Part shown: positions 1 to 10,500 of the stretch, piece after piece
How the letters are laid out: each line of letters opens with the position of its first letter
Numbering within the stretch: position 1 is the first letter of the stretch
Assembly: GCA_015680685.1 (NCBI GenBank)
Contig: MNCI01034664.1
Coordinates: forward strand, 332,620 to 396,619
From: Gnetum montanum
Taxonomy: Eukaryota; Streptophyta; Gnetopsida; Gnetales; Gnetaceae
DNA: 64,000 nt
Reading direction: 5' to 3'
Notes under the pieces: generated by a model
Told to the model about the DNA's origin: nothing
What the model saw: the letters and a program-made list of their open reading frames with translations, nothing else
Databases searched by the model: none
Made by a program: the position numbers and the translations under genes

Positions 1-188
1 AAATCACATACCTCAGACTTGCTTAACCATACACCGTGACACATACAAGCAAGCCTGGGAAGACAACGAACGATTAACCCCAAGTGTTTCTTGTGGCGTT
101 AAGGCATTTAGTCTGCGGAGTTCGACCGGATCGTGCGTACACGCTCATATTCGTATCGTTGAGTGTAGGGGTACCTCGTCACTCATCA
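1..188 (+). repeat. 5' LTR remnant of element 1
   Basis: The sequence reads as the reverse complement of the start of the LTRs at 35117, 41363, 46443 and 55494. Shared words include TTCGACCGGATCG and GGGGTACCTCG, and it ends CACTCATCA. The left part lies outside the window. Confidence 0.85.
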
Positions 189-199
189 GTATGCATTCT

Positions 200-2943
200 T
201 ACAAAATGGCAAGCCGGTAATTATCAACGCTACGCTTGCTCCTGAATAAAAAAAGAAGTTGTTAGTGATGGTAAACAAATGGGTTGCGACATTCGTGTGC
301 TCCTATTCTGAGCTGGCTGGAGTTGATCCCAGGATCTGCCAGCATCGGGTCTACCTTGACCCTTCCATGAAGCCATGGAGACAGCCACAAAGACAGTTGA
401 ATCCCAAGTTGAAGCAAATTGCAAAGGATGAAATTAAATAGCTGCTTAAGGTGGGATTCATTTATTCTGTTGCTGATAGAGAATGGGTTAGCCCCCTTGT
501 TATCGTACCCAAGAAAGATGGCAAGTGGAGGGTCTGCATCGATTTACGGTTGCTCAATATGGCAACTTTCAAGGACGACTTCACGCTCCCATTTGTGGAC
601 CAGGTGTTGGACACAATCGTAGGAAACCAATATTACAGCTTTTTGGATGGTTATAGTGGTTATAACCAAATTCAAATCGCACTAGAGGACTAGGCCAAAA
701 CTACTTTCACAAGTCCATGGGGGACTTTTGCATATAAGAAGATGCCCTTTGGCCTGTGCAATGCACCTGCGACGTTCCAACACCTCATCTTGAGCATCTT
801 CCAGCAACAAATCGGCAATGGTGTAGAAGTCTTCATGGATGACTTCTCCACCTATGGTGTCACATTCGAGCAAGCATTGGACCGCCTAGAGCAAGTTCTA
901 AAGAGGTGTGTAGAAACCAATCTATGACTCAATTGGAAAAAGATCCATCTGATGGTCCAAGAGGGCATAGTGTTGGGGCATCTCATTTCATCAACAAGGA
1001 TCAGCATAGACCCTAAAAAGATCAGGGTCATCTAAGGAATTACCCGCCAACCAAGTACTATCAAAGATGTGCGGTCATTCCTTGGACACACTGGTTACTA
1101 CTGGCGCTTCATTGAACACTTCTCGAAGATAGCCTGACGATTGGTAGAGCTTACAAAGAAGGACGCACCATTTTTCTGGACTAAGGAATGCGAGTCTGCA
1201 TTCCAAGAGCTAAAGCAGAAACTCATAGAAGCTCTGGTTCTATGGGCACCTGATTGGTCCAGACCTTTCCACATTATGACGGATGCCTCCAACTACACTT
1301 TGGAAGCCGTGCTTACACAATGTGATGATCAGAAACGTCTGTATTATATCCACTGTGCAAGCCATAGCATTGTGGGTGCACAACTAAACTATACCACCAC
1401 CGAGAAAGAATTGATGGCGGTGGTGTTCGCATTGGATAAATTCCAACACTATGTACCACAGTGCTATCTGATTCCTGATGAACAAACCAACGGTAAGCCC
1501 CTGCATAATTCGGTGGTTGGTGATTCTTCAAGAGTTTGATCTGACCATGGTAGACAGAAAGGGGTCCGAGAATGTCATCGCTGACCATTTGTCTTGGTTA
1601 CGATGGGATAACGCAGAAGAGGAGGAGCCTTTATCCAACCAGTTTCCAGATGAACTCCTCTTCACAGGCATCGTTGATCCTCAAGCACCCAAGGAATCTC
1701 CTTGGTTCAACCGCATCCTTACCTACCTTACAACATAGGAGCTGCCAAAGGAATGGAACCATCGGTAGAAACAACAGTTTCTCCATAAGGCTAAGCATTT
1801 CATGGAAATCAACGGCCACCTCTACAAGGTGTGCGTAGACGGCTTGGTTCGATGGTGTGTCCTTGATGCTGATACACTGCGCATCCTTCAGGATGCTCAT
1901 GAGGGCCCTTGTGGGGGCCACTATGCTGGACGTAGAACGACCATTAAAATCCTACTTGCGAGGTATTATTGGCCTACACTCTTCAGGGATGCACAATGGT
2001 TCGCCCGCTCCTGTGAATGATGCCAACAAGATGGTGGGATGTCGGCACGGTTGGAGGGACCTCAATAGTGGATTCAACCACTAGAGCCCTTTGACATCTG
2101 GGGTATCGACTTCATGGGGCCCATCACCCCCTTATCAAACGAAAAGATGTATATCATCATGGCGGTGGACTACTGTACAAAGTGGGTAGAAGCGGCAATC
2201 GTCATCGACTGTTCTTCCAACACTGCCACACGATTTGTTCAACAACAAATCGTTACTAGGTTTGGAGTGCCTCGTGCACTCATTTCTGACAATGGGACTC
2301 ACTTCACAGGAGTTACTTTTCGTAAACTCATGCAACGCTTAGGGGTAACACACAAATTTACAACACCTTATCACCCCCAAGCTAATGGGCAGGCCGAAGT
2401 CACAAATAGGGAAATTACCAAGATCCTTACATGAACAATTAGCAAATACAAGAGAGATTGGAGCATCAAGCTTAACGATGCCCTATGGGCCTACCGCTCC
2501 ACCTGGAAACTTCATGTAGGGTACTCTCCCTATGAGTTTGTGTACGGTAAGTTGCCAACACTTCCAATCCAAGCAGAACTTCGGACACTATCGACCACCT
2601 GTGACCTCGACCTTGACCTACCACTAGCACAACAAGAATGATTAATCAACTTAAGTGTGCTAGATGAGAACCGATTAGTAGCCCTATTTTCTAATGAAAC
2701 CCACAAGGCCTACAATAAGAAAAGACATGATCTTAGGATTCGGAAGGTCACATTTCGGTGTGGAGACAAGGTATTGTATTGGAATCCCTCACATGTATCC
2801 CAATCGATGAAGTTTTAGACGCTATGGGAGGGACCTTATATTGTTTCCAAAACCTTCCCATTTGGGGCCTTGCTAATTCACAAACCTGGGGATCCCACCA
2901 GAACACAGTTGGTCAACCGCCAACAACTCAAACCTTTCTGTGA
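200..2943 (+). pseudogene. Ty3/gypsy pol relic: RT, RNase H, integrase
   Basis: Frames joined across stops read in order as follows. Reverse transcriptase spans about 400-1080, with WVSPLVIVPKKDGKWRVCID, YSFLDGYSGYNQIQIA and the catalytic FMDDFSTYG. RNase H spans about 1140-1600, with TDASNYTLEAVL and TTTEKELMAVVFAL. The integrase zinc region is about 1800-2030 (GGHYAGRRTT, RYYWPTLF). The integrase core is about 2080-2434, with [22 protein letters not shown] and [16 protein letters not shown], so all three acidic residues are kept. The integrase C-terminal part runs to about 2940 (GDKVLYWNPSH, WEGPYIV). Stops fall near 439, 691, 925, 1034, 1136, 1736, 2018 and 2432, and frames shift between blocks. 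The protein would polymerise and integrate element cDNA if intact; this copy cannot. Confidence 0.9.
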
Positions 2944-3720
2944 GTTTCACACAGCCAGTGTCACAGCCTCGTCAGCAGTCGGTCATCCATGCTCCATCTT
3001 TCGCATCTCCTCCCTTCCACTTAGTCGTGGGGGAGACCCTCATCCCTGCTGATCCACTTCCCTACACCCCTCACCATTTTATACTTTTTGTTTTACACTT
3101 TTTTTTACACTTTTTTTGTTTTCTACCTTTCTTTTTGTTTTGTTTTCCAATTTTTTTTGTTGTTTTATGATTTTTTGTTTTACACTTATTTGTTTTCCAT
3201 TTCTGTGCTCTTTTTGTTTACTTTTTGTCGTCATCCTATTGTTTGGCATGGTCGGTTTTCGTTACGATGGGCACCGTAATAGTCTTCCTAGTTTTCTGGT
3301 TCCCACCTTTGCATGGTTGTCCTTGGTTTTACGTCGTTCCACTTCATACACTCGGTAGTGAGTCCATGTCAGCCGCCCATTCACCATTCGATGGTTTTTC
3401 TTGTGTCATGAACATGCACCCCTTCACTTAACAAACATTTTAATGAATGTGTGACTTGTGTAGTTCCTCGACTGAGGGAAGATCCATTGGTTTGAATCGA
3501 GTGTGACTTCAAGGGGAATGCTTTATTCGTTGTTCTGTTTTGTTCCCTGGGTTGCTGGTGTGTCCTTACGGATTTCCTCCCACTCCACATCTCTCTCCAC
3601 GGAAGTTGTTGGGCAGTTCGACCTTACATGGTGTGGTCCTCATTCAAGAGAAAAAATTCAAAAGAAAAAAAAAGAAAGAAAGAGAAAAAGCACAAAACAA
3701 ACAAAAAACAAAATAAATTG
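2944..3720 (+). other. 3' noncoding region of element 1
   Basis: T-rich low-complexity DNA (about 3070-3200) is followed by non-coding sequence and an A-rich stretch at 3647-3716. The sister element at 46443-56285 has a comparable long noncoding stretch (47239-49120) between integrase and its 3' LTR. The small open frames here are low-complexity and are not supported as genes. Confidence 0.6.
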
Positions 3721-3941
3721 AGGATTCAAAGCGCATAAAAATCATTAGCCTTAGTCTCACTTAACCATTGCAATAGAACTTTACAAGTGAGATTAGGACA
3801 ACAACGACCATTCTAACCCAAGGTTTCACTGGTTAGAAGTCTGGTGCATGTTAAGTGCTTACAGTCTGCGGAGTTCGACCGAATCACGTGTGAATGCTCA
3901 TATTCGTATGGTTGGGCGTAGGGGTACCTAGCCGCTCATCA
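3721..3941 (+). repeat. 3' LTR remnant of element 1
   Basis: It matches the 1-188 segment in order: the CTTAACCAT word, the CAACAACGACCATT-type word, TCTGCGGAGTTCGACCG and GGGGTACCTAGCCGCTCATCA. It is only about a quarter of the length of the other LTRs of the family, so the outer part has been lost. No matching target duplication was found. Confidence 0.8.
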
Positions 3942-3954
3942 GCTACTTACTAGC

Positions 3955-4675
3955 ATGAAATTTGATCCCATGGATTAGGAGCTTCTAGATCATCTAGAAG
4001 CTAAGCTGGGTCTTAACAGATGGAAAGCACATTCTTTGATTGACAAGTTCATTCCAACATTGGAAGGCAAAAAAGGGATTTCCTACACCCATCCTGAAAA
4101 TCTTCCAGGTGTGTAAACTTATCAATTTATTTTCTTAAAAGAAAAAAAAAACATATCGGAATCATTACGATTGCAATCCACTCACACAAGCTAAGCAAAA
4201 TATGCACACCTTTAAAGGTATTTGATTGTATATATTTCTGCATTATTGTTGTCTCCTTCACATGCATGCTTGATGGACTAATTTTCTTTGACCACTTGAC
4301 TTGTAAATGCTTGCATAGGTCCTAAATTTTTTGCATTTTAACACCATCATTCTCCATATTGTTTGATATTGCAGGTGTGATAAAAGACGGGCATAACAAG
4401 CATTTTTTTCACTGGCCATCCAAGGCATACATGACTGAGAGGCAAAAGCATAGGAAAATCCAATCCTAGTGTGATCTGTAGGGTGGGAAACACGTTGGCA
4501 CAAAACAGGCAAGACAAGGCCTATGCTACTAAATGACAAGTAAAAGGGATGCAAAAAAATTCTGGTTATGTACACAAATTTTGGAAAGCAACGCAAACTA
4601 GAGAAGACGAATTGGGTGATGCAACAATACCACCTTGGCAATCACAAAGATGAGAAGGAAGGCGAGCTTTGCTAA
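3955..4675 (+). pseudogene. SOG1-like NAC-domain transcription factor pseudogene (two exons)
   Basis: Exon 1 (3955-4108) reads MKFDPMD*ELLDHLEAKLGL, then FIPTLEGKKGISYTHPENLP. A GT…AG intron covers 4109-4374. Exon 2 starts at 4375 with GVIKDGHNKHFFHWPSKAYM and continues, after a frameshift near 4490, as [33 protein letters not shown] and [20 protein letters not shown]. From memory of the family, this order (elevated YTHPENLPG, HFFHRPSKAY, TNWVMHQYHLG) is the NAC domain of SOG1, the plant DNA-damage-response regulator. Stops at 3976-3978, 4467-4469, 4479-4481 and about 4540 and the frameshift make it dead. The intron sits in place with phase kept, so it is a DNA-level duplicate or gene remnant rather than a retrocopy. 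No later exons were recognised. Confidence 0.82.
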
Positions 4676-4679
4676 GCAT

Positions 4680-5630
4680 ATGCTTCAAAAACAATATAAA
4701 ATATAAACCATGTTTACATCACGATGAGGCATTAAAAGTTATCATAATTGAATGACTTATTCATGATTAAAGCACAACACACATAAATGTCTTATTCATG
4801 CTAAAGATATGATTAGTGATATAAGAGGTTACACATTATCTCCTTTAAAGATTTGATATGGATGTTGAGATATATATTCTATTATGGGTGAAAAGTTAGG
4901 TGGAAAATTAACAACAAATAGCTTTGATGGTCAAATTGATGTGACAGTTAGGGTAGTAAGCTAGGTAATAGATGGAGGAGAAAGATAATATGGGGTTAAA
5001 TCAATTGCATATGAAGCTGTAAAGATTGAGGAATAGGCTACTAAAAATGACTTGGTGATAGTAGCATTGATGATGGCAAATTCATCATAAAAGGAGAATG
5101 CATATTACTTGGCTACTACGTAGTGTGTGTTATTTATTGATGATGATGGATGTTTATAAAAGAAGATTTTTGGGTGTTGGTGATGCAACAGAGATAGATG
5201 GTTGATCACCAATAGATATGAGTGAAGGGGTGTTAACTTAGAGATCAAGAATACTAGCAATCTCTTCATCTTGAGGAAGGGAAGTGGCTTCTCGAAAAGT
5301 AGTTAAAGAAACTATAAGATGATGAAAATCATGATAAATGATTAAGATGGTCTTCGTTTAAGGGATACGATTAGTAAAGTAGAGATATCCTTCAAAGTTT
5401 GATCTAATGCTTGATGATTTTATGTTGATGTAGAAGTGATATTGAAAAGGAGTTGATCTACCCCCATCGAGTTGATAGCAAAACACACTTCAGTAAATTG
5501 TACAAAACCAGAAGAAGAAGAAACATGTACCTTCATCTTCTTTGAATGTTATTTTTGCTTAAAAATATAAAAAAATAATTAAATTATGCTCATTGCTTGC
5601 GAAACTACTCCACTAGCTTATATATATATA
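4680..5630. other. Unassigned intergenic DNA
   Basis: AT-rich sequence with no long open frame, no recognisable domain and no clear repeat partner within the window. A short minus-strand reading near 5455-5535 (FVQFTEVCFAINSMG) looks coding-like, but I could not place it. Confidence 0.4.
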
Positions 5631-6024
5631 TATCAATTGGCTGATATGATTTTAAATAAGATGATTTTAACCAAGCTTGACTACTAGACGAGGCAACAAA
5701 ATATCTAAAAATGGAATCACTCATCCCTTCTCTATTTCTCTACCACTTACTCAATTTAGTTTTACCCTCTTGGTTAAGTTTGTTCTATTTTTGTTTGTTC
5801 ATGGTGTTTTTGAGCTATTATTTATGCGAAAGATTTATTTCTTAAAAACACTATAGACAAATAAAAACAGAAAAAATTTGTTTGAAAGGGTAAAACTAAA
5901 TTGGGTAAGTGTTAGAAAAATAGAAGAGGGATGAGTGATTCCATTTTTCGAGATCTTATTACCTCATCCCATAATCAAGCTTGGTTAAAATCATCTTATT
6001 TAAAATCATCTAGGCCAATTGATA
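5631..6024. mobile_element. Foldback / MITE-like element with ~140 bp inverted repeats
   Basis: The left arm (5631-about 5772) begins TATCAATTGGCTGATATG and reappears in reverse complement in the right arm (about 5888-6024), which ends AGGCCAATTGATA. Shared internal words include AAATAAGATGATTTTAACC and AATGGAATCACTCATCCC. The spacer is about 115 bp with no coding capacity, consistent with a non-autonomous DNA transposon. The flanks are TA-rich on both sides, so a target duplication could not be decided and the superfamily is open. Confidence 0.78.
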
Positions 6025-6109
6025 AAGATATATATATCTAAGGTAGTAGTTAATAGTTAATTCATTTGTCTGATAGACACACTATTAAACAGTGTGGTCA
6101 GTAGCTATC

Positions 6110-7280
6110 TTAAAAAAGAAATTGTAATTCTTATCTCTTGCAGGTAGATTTATTGTAGTTAATCATATTTTGAGCTCCACTCATGTTTATTACTCTTCCT
6201 TTATGGCTCCTTCCAAATCTTCCTTTCAATGCATTAACAACATTCTTAGGAATTTCCTTTGGGGGGATAAGGATGATCACAAAGCTTTTCATCGAGTAGC
6301 TTGGGATACTTGCACTTTAAGTAAAGAACACGAGGGCTTAGGCCTTGCCTCAATTGAGCACCAGAGTATTCTCTTGGCCTCCAAATGGGTGACTCGGTGT
6401 ATTGAAGGAGATGAAGCTTGGAAGATCCTTTTTAGGCATAGCATCTCTTGTCTTGGTATTCACCATAGATGGCAAAATACTCATTGGAGCAATTGGATCA
6501 TTAGTGAAGGCTCTCAGAAGATCAAAGGTTCTTTTTGTTTAAGTAAATTTGGCAGTGTTGGAGCCAACTTAGAGGTTTGTTGCAATGGAAACCTTCCCAG
6601 ATAAGCTTGCACTCTCTGTCGACACACTCGATCTGGTGGTCTCCTATTTTTAAAAAGAATGTAGGTTGCCTTTGTGATGAATTCTCTCATAGAGCCAATC
6701 GTTTTGCTGAACACAATCTCCACCATATTGATTAATTATATATTGTTAGAAATGATTCTCCTACCCTCTCTTAGACACATGCGAAAGTAAAATGGGGGTT
6801 TCAAAGATAAGATATTATCATTTACCAACACATTGAGCAAGTTCTCTCCAACTTCGTTTTGGCCTGACGGTTCCCCTCTTCGCTCTTTACGCATTTCTAA
6901 AGCCAAATCTTGGTTTCATGCGCAAGATTTTCAATTCTCCACTCTAAATAGACGTTGGAGTTTACATCTTGAGGAAAAAGCCTGGAAAATTCTCTTATTT
7001 GAGATTATCTTCTTTATTTGGAAATGTCGCCTAGATGCTTGGTATCAAAACACAAACTACAATGAATTTGACAACGGTATGAAATGCTCTATTGCTAGTA
7101 TTGTTCAACTTCAATGTCGAGAACTAGGCTTTATCAATAATATTACCTTTTTCTAAATGGTTTCTCTTTTAGTTGTATTGGTCTCCTTTTTCAGCTTTTA
7201 ATTTTTCTTCTCCAGCTTGTACCTCACCTTAACAACACCCCACCCCCAAAAAAAAAAAAGAAATTAAAAAAAGAAATTGT
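6110..7280 (+). mobile_element. 5'-truncated LINE with target-site duplication
   Basis: A TTAAAAAAGAAATTGT word at 6110-6125 recurs, with one extra A, at 7264-7280. It flanks a segment that ends in an A-rich tail (about 7247-7263). The interior carries the C-terminal part of a non-LTR retrotransposon ORF2. A 16-17 bp duplication, 5' truncation and A tail together are the signature of target-primed reverse transcription. The inserted body is about 1.14 kb. Confidence 0.88.
6140..7156 (+). pseudogene. LINE ORF2 C-terminal region (zf-RVT type) relic
   Basis: The first open stretch (6170-6604) reads INNILRNFLWGDKDDHKAFH, VAWDTCTLSKEHEGLGLASI and SILLASKWVTRCIEGDEAWK. This is the conserved block downstream of reverse transcriptase in plant LINE ORF2 proteins (usually FLWGG…KVAW…C.PK..GGLG). 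A frameshifted continuation at 6833-7156 contains WSLHLEEKAWKILLFEIIFF and IWKCRLDAWYQN. Endonuclease and RT domains are absent because of 5' truncation. It makes no functional product. Confidence 0.8.
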
Positions 7281-7545
7281 GGGTGTGCATATGCTTGGAA
7301 TTAGAATAGTGAAGAAAATGTTCACGCATAATCATGTGAGAAATTCGTTTTGTTTCACTAATTTTGTTATTAATAATCGACAGAACTCCGGAGGATTTAG
7401 ACTTCTACTCGGAAAGTCTGCAAGTGCACGCTTAGAACCTTCATTTCGTCTGAGCAAATAAAAACGAAAATTTTGCAGCAGCTTTGGCTGCAATGCCACA
7501 AGTAGCAGAGCTCGGAAGAGAAAATCCAGGTATATAGGTAGAGCC
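7281..7545 (+). promoter_or_regulatory. Upstream region / 5' UTR of the O-fucosyltransferase gene
   Basis: 265 bp lie between the LINE duplication and the start codon. An A/T run at about 7452-7465 (AAATAAAAACG) could act as a TATA element. The context of the ATG, AGAGCCATGG, is a good plant start context. The promoter assignment is inferred from position only. Confidence 0.4.
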
Positions 7546-10500
7546 ATGGATCTAGGCGTGGAGCAGCGGCACACTGGATCTGTTTCGTCGTCCTCGTCTC
7601 CTCGCGCTGTAGCTTCACCGCGTAAGCATCAGCATCAGCACCAGGATGATTTTGAAGAGGACAAGGAATCAGAAGCGGAGCTTAAAGGAGAGCTTCACCA
7701 TCATCATCATTACAGTCACAATCACCACCAAACTCTGCGAACCATCAAGCTCAAGCTCAAGGACTGGGGATTATCATACCCTCCTTACTTGGATGACAGG
7801 TGCTTCAGAACAGAATCCCTCCGAAAGATTTGCCTTGCGCTTATAGCCCTGCTCGTCGTTGCATTGCTTCTGTTGTTTCCTTCTCTTTGGCGTAAACTGG
7901 TAATCTTCGTTTTCTCGATTTCACGAGATTTTCAAGTTTGAATGTTAAGTCTGCAAAGTCGCCTGTTTAATGCTTGATCTGTGCAGAATGCTCCTTATTT
8001 GTGCCGGAAGGAGGGAATTGTTCTTCACTGTCCACATGTATGTTAGTTCAATTCCCTTGGATAGGGAGTCACTTTGTACATGGAGCGAGTTTTCCATCTT
8101 TCAAGGAACTTTTCTCATTGCTAATGTTTTACCTGACATTGCAGGTTCGAGAGTTGCCTTCCTTGTGGGAGAATCCCTTATCTGCTACAACCTCCTGGAA
8201 GCCATGTGCTGAAAAGCATGAAAAAACAATTTGTGAGCAATCTCATGTACACTCTTGTTATTTAACTTATACATAATTTTTTTTTAAAAGACGCTTTTGC
8301 ATTTTTAAATTTTGGTACGAGACAGCGTATTTTTCTCCTTTTTGCTTTCTTTGTTCTACCTTAAGATATCATGGGTAAGGAGAACTGTTTGATACCTGAG
8401 GAATTCTTGTTTCTTGATTATAAATAGAAACTGGATTAGCAGAAGAATAGTGGAAGGAATAGAAAATGTTTAAATGATATTCAATGTTATAGCTGAAATA
8501 CAGAATAATAACATTATATTTACAATATGACATCAGATTCCTTGAGAGTGTGTATTACCTTTAGAAGTTAAAACAATTTGCTATTTAGCCCATATTACCG
8601 AGAAGTTTAAAAGCTGAAGATATGAAGTTTTTAAAGAAATATGTGCAGGTGACTTAAAGATAAACGTTAGTATCTTGAATATAGAATTTTAGTGCAGACT
8701 TGGGACACTCAAGAGCAAGATATTACTCATAATTACTCCTGCCAGTTTCAAAATGACATCCATAAAAATTACTCAAGAAATTTTAGGAATGCTGAAAGAA
8801 AATATAAGTTTTATCTGGATTATATGATTAAGTTTTAGTCAAAAAGCAAGTAATGAACATATGAAGCTCAGAATTCAAAAGTAAAAAGTTACTCAATGTA
8901 AGTAATTTAGATACTTGGGGTCACTTATTTAAATGGATGGTGAGTTTATCAATGATATGATAGATAGAATTGCAGCAGAATGTATGAAATAGTGAGAAGT
9001 TAGTAGTATGCTTTGTGATTAGAGATTCTTTGTGAGGCTGACAGGAAAGTTCTACAGAAGTGCTATCACACCAATGATCCTTTATGGTGCAGAATGCTAG
9101 CTTATCAAAAAGTATCAGATTCAATGCAAATATATATGGCAGAGATGTAAATGCTAAGGTGGATGTTGGATGTGACATTGAAAGTTTGAATCAACAGCTC
9201 TCTTAAGTCAGTTCAAACGGTTTGGCTATGTGCTAAAAAGACTAGAGAATGCACTTGTTATTCTATAAACTTATGTGCAGGAGCACAACTGTACATCGTG
9301 CATATAGAATTCTATAGAGGATGAATGTTATATTTTATGCAATGGATTTTTAGACAGGACATTGAAAGCAATTGCTGATAATTTGCTTTAGCTCCTTAAA
9401 CTGCTACCAACATGAAGTTATCCTGTCTGATAGAGCCACAGTAATTTTAACAGAGTTAACAAAATATCAGTGCCAGTTTTATATTCTAATGAAAATTAGT
9501 TATAAAATTATCATATGTATACATGTTGCTTAAATTAGTGATTAAAAAGTTGATGATTTTTTGCCACTTCAGGAAAAAGTAAGGTAGTTTCCTTTTTCAA
9601 AAAAAGTATTTCAAAGATAATAAATTGTTATAATTTATTTCAATTGAAAAAATTAAATTCAAAATTCTTTAATCTTTTTTTCTGTTTTTTTTTTTAAAGA
9701 GTCAAAAAGTATGTATCAAGAAATAAGATAAAAAAATGGACAGTAAGCAAGAAGCCATGCTGCCCAGAGTGTCAGCCAAAGGCCTGGAGTTGACAGAAAG
9801 AACAAAAATGGCCTAGAGAAAGGAATTGACAACCTTGACCATACTTATAAAGATCAGATTAGATCATAGATCATTTTTTTGTTCCTAAGATTTTGGATTG
9901 CAGATCACAATTTCCAATCACGTGGAATTGTGATATTAAAAAATATCAAATTTTTAATCATTTTCAAAAGTATATGCAATTAAGAAGACACAAATTGAAA
10001 ATCTATAAAGAAACAATATATCCAACTTTAAAATAGAAATTTTTGGACATATTAAGATAACAACATTGAATTAAGCATGAACATCAACATAAATTCATTG
10101 TTTATACTCTCATATATGTTACAAAAAATTTCAAATGTAAGTGATACTGCAATATTCATTCACCGTCAACTAAGACAAATGAGTTGAAGAATGTCTGAAA
10201 CTAGCTGCTGAAGTGATTCAAAATGAGTTGAAGAATGCATTGTTGGCTTGTTGAAGAATGTGTTGTTGAGCTCTCAAAGAATGCGTTGCTGCTTGTAAAA
10301 AAATGTGCACTCAAAGTACCAAAAACCTTGAAACTGCTAATGACGCATAATAAGAATGTTTTATGCTCATTCTTTCTACTTTTATAGCTGTATTGAGTTG
10401 TGAGTTCTGTTATTGGGATGATCTTTTAATGTTTAATGTTAAAAAAGTGTAGACTTCTAATTGGTATTTTTAAAGATTCCCAAATTGCCTGGAATTGTGA

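Larger units (their letters stand above)
1..3941 (+). mobile_element. Athila-like Ty3/gypsy retrotransposon, 5'-deleted copy (element 1)
   Basis: The element is bounded by the same LTR end (…CTCATCA) at 188 and 3941. Its LTR, pol and 3' noncoding segments match the two minus-strand elements at 35117-42135 and 46443-56285. Gag and protease are missing: the LTR end at 188 is followed within about 20 bases by the protease-RT linker (GKPVIINA-like reading). The 5' LTR runs off the left edge of the window. The 3' LTR is only about 220 bp, against 770-800 bp in the sister copies. Several in-frame stops interrupt pol, so this is a dead copy. The RT motif FMDDFSTYG and the general layout point to the non-chromodomain Athila/Tat branch; that lineage call is from family knowledge. 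Confidence 0.88.

Noticed and set aside
4258-4641. 127-codon minus-strand open frame
   Set aside because: It is the antisense shadow of the NAC relic, whose plus-strand reading has clear domain matches.
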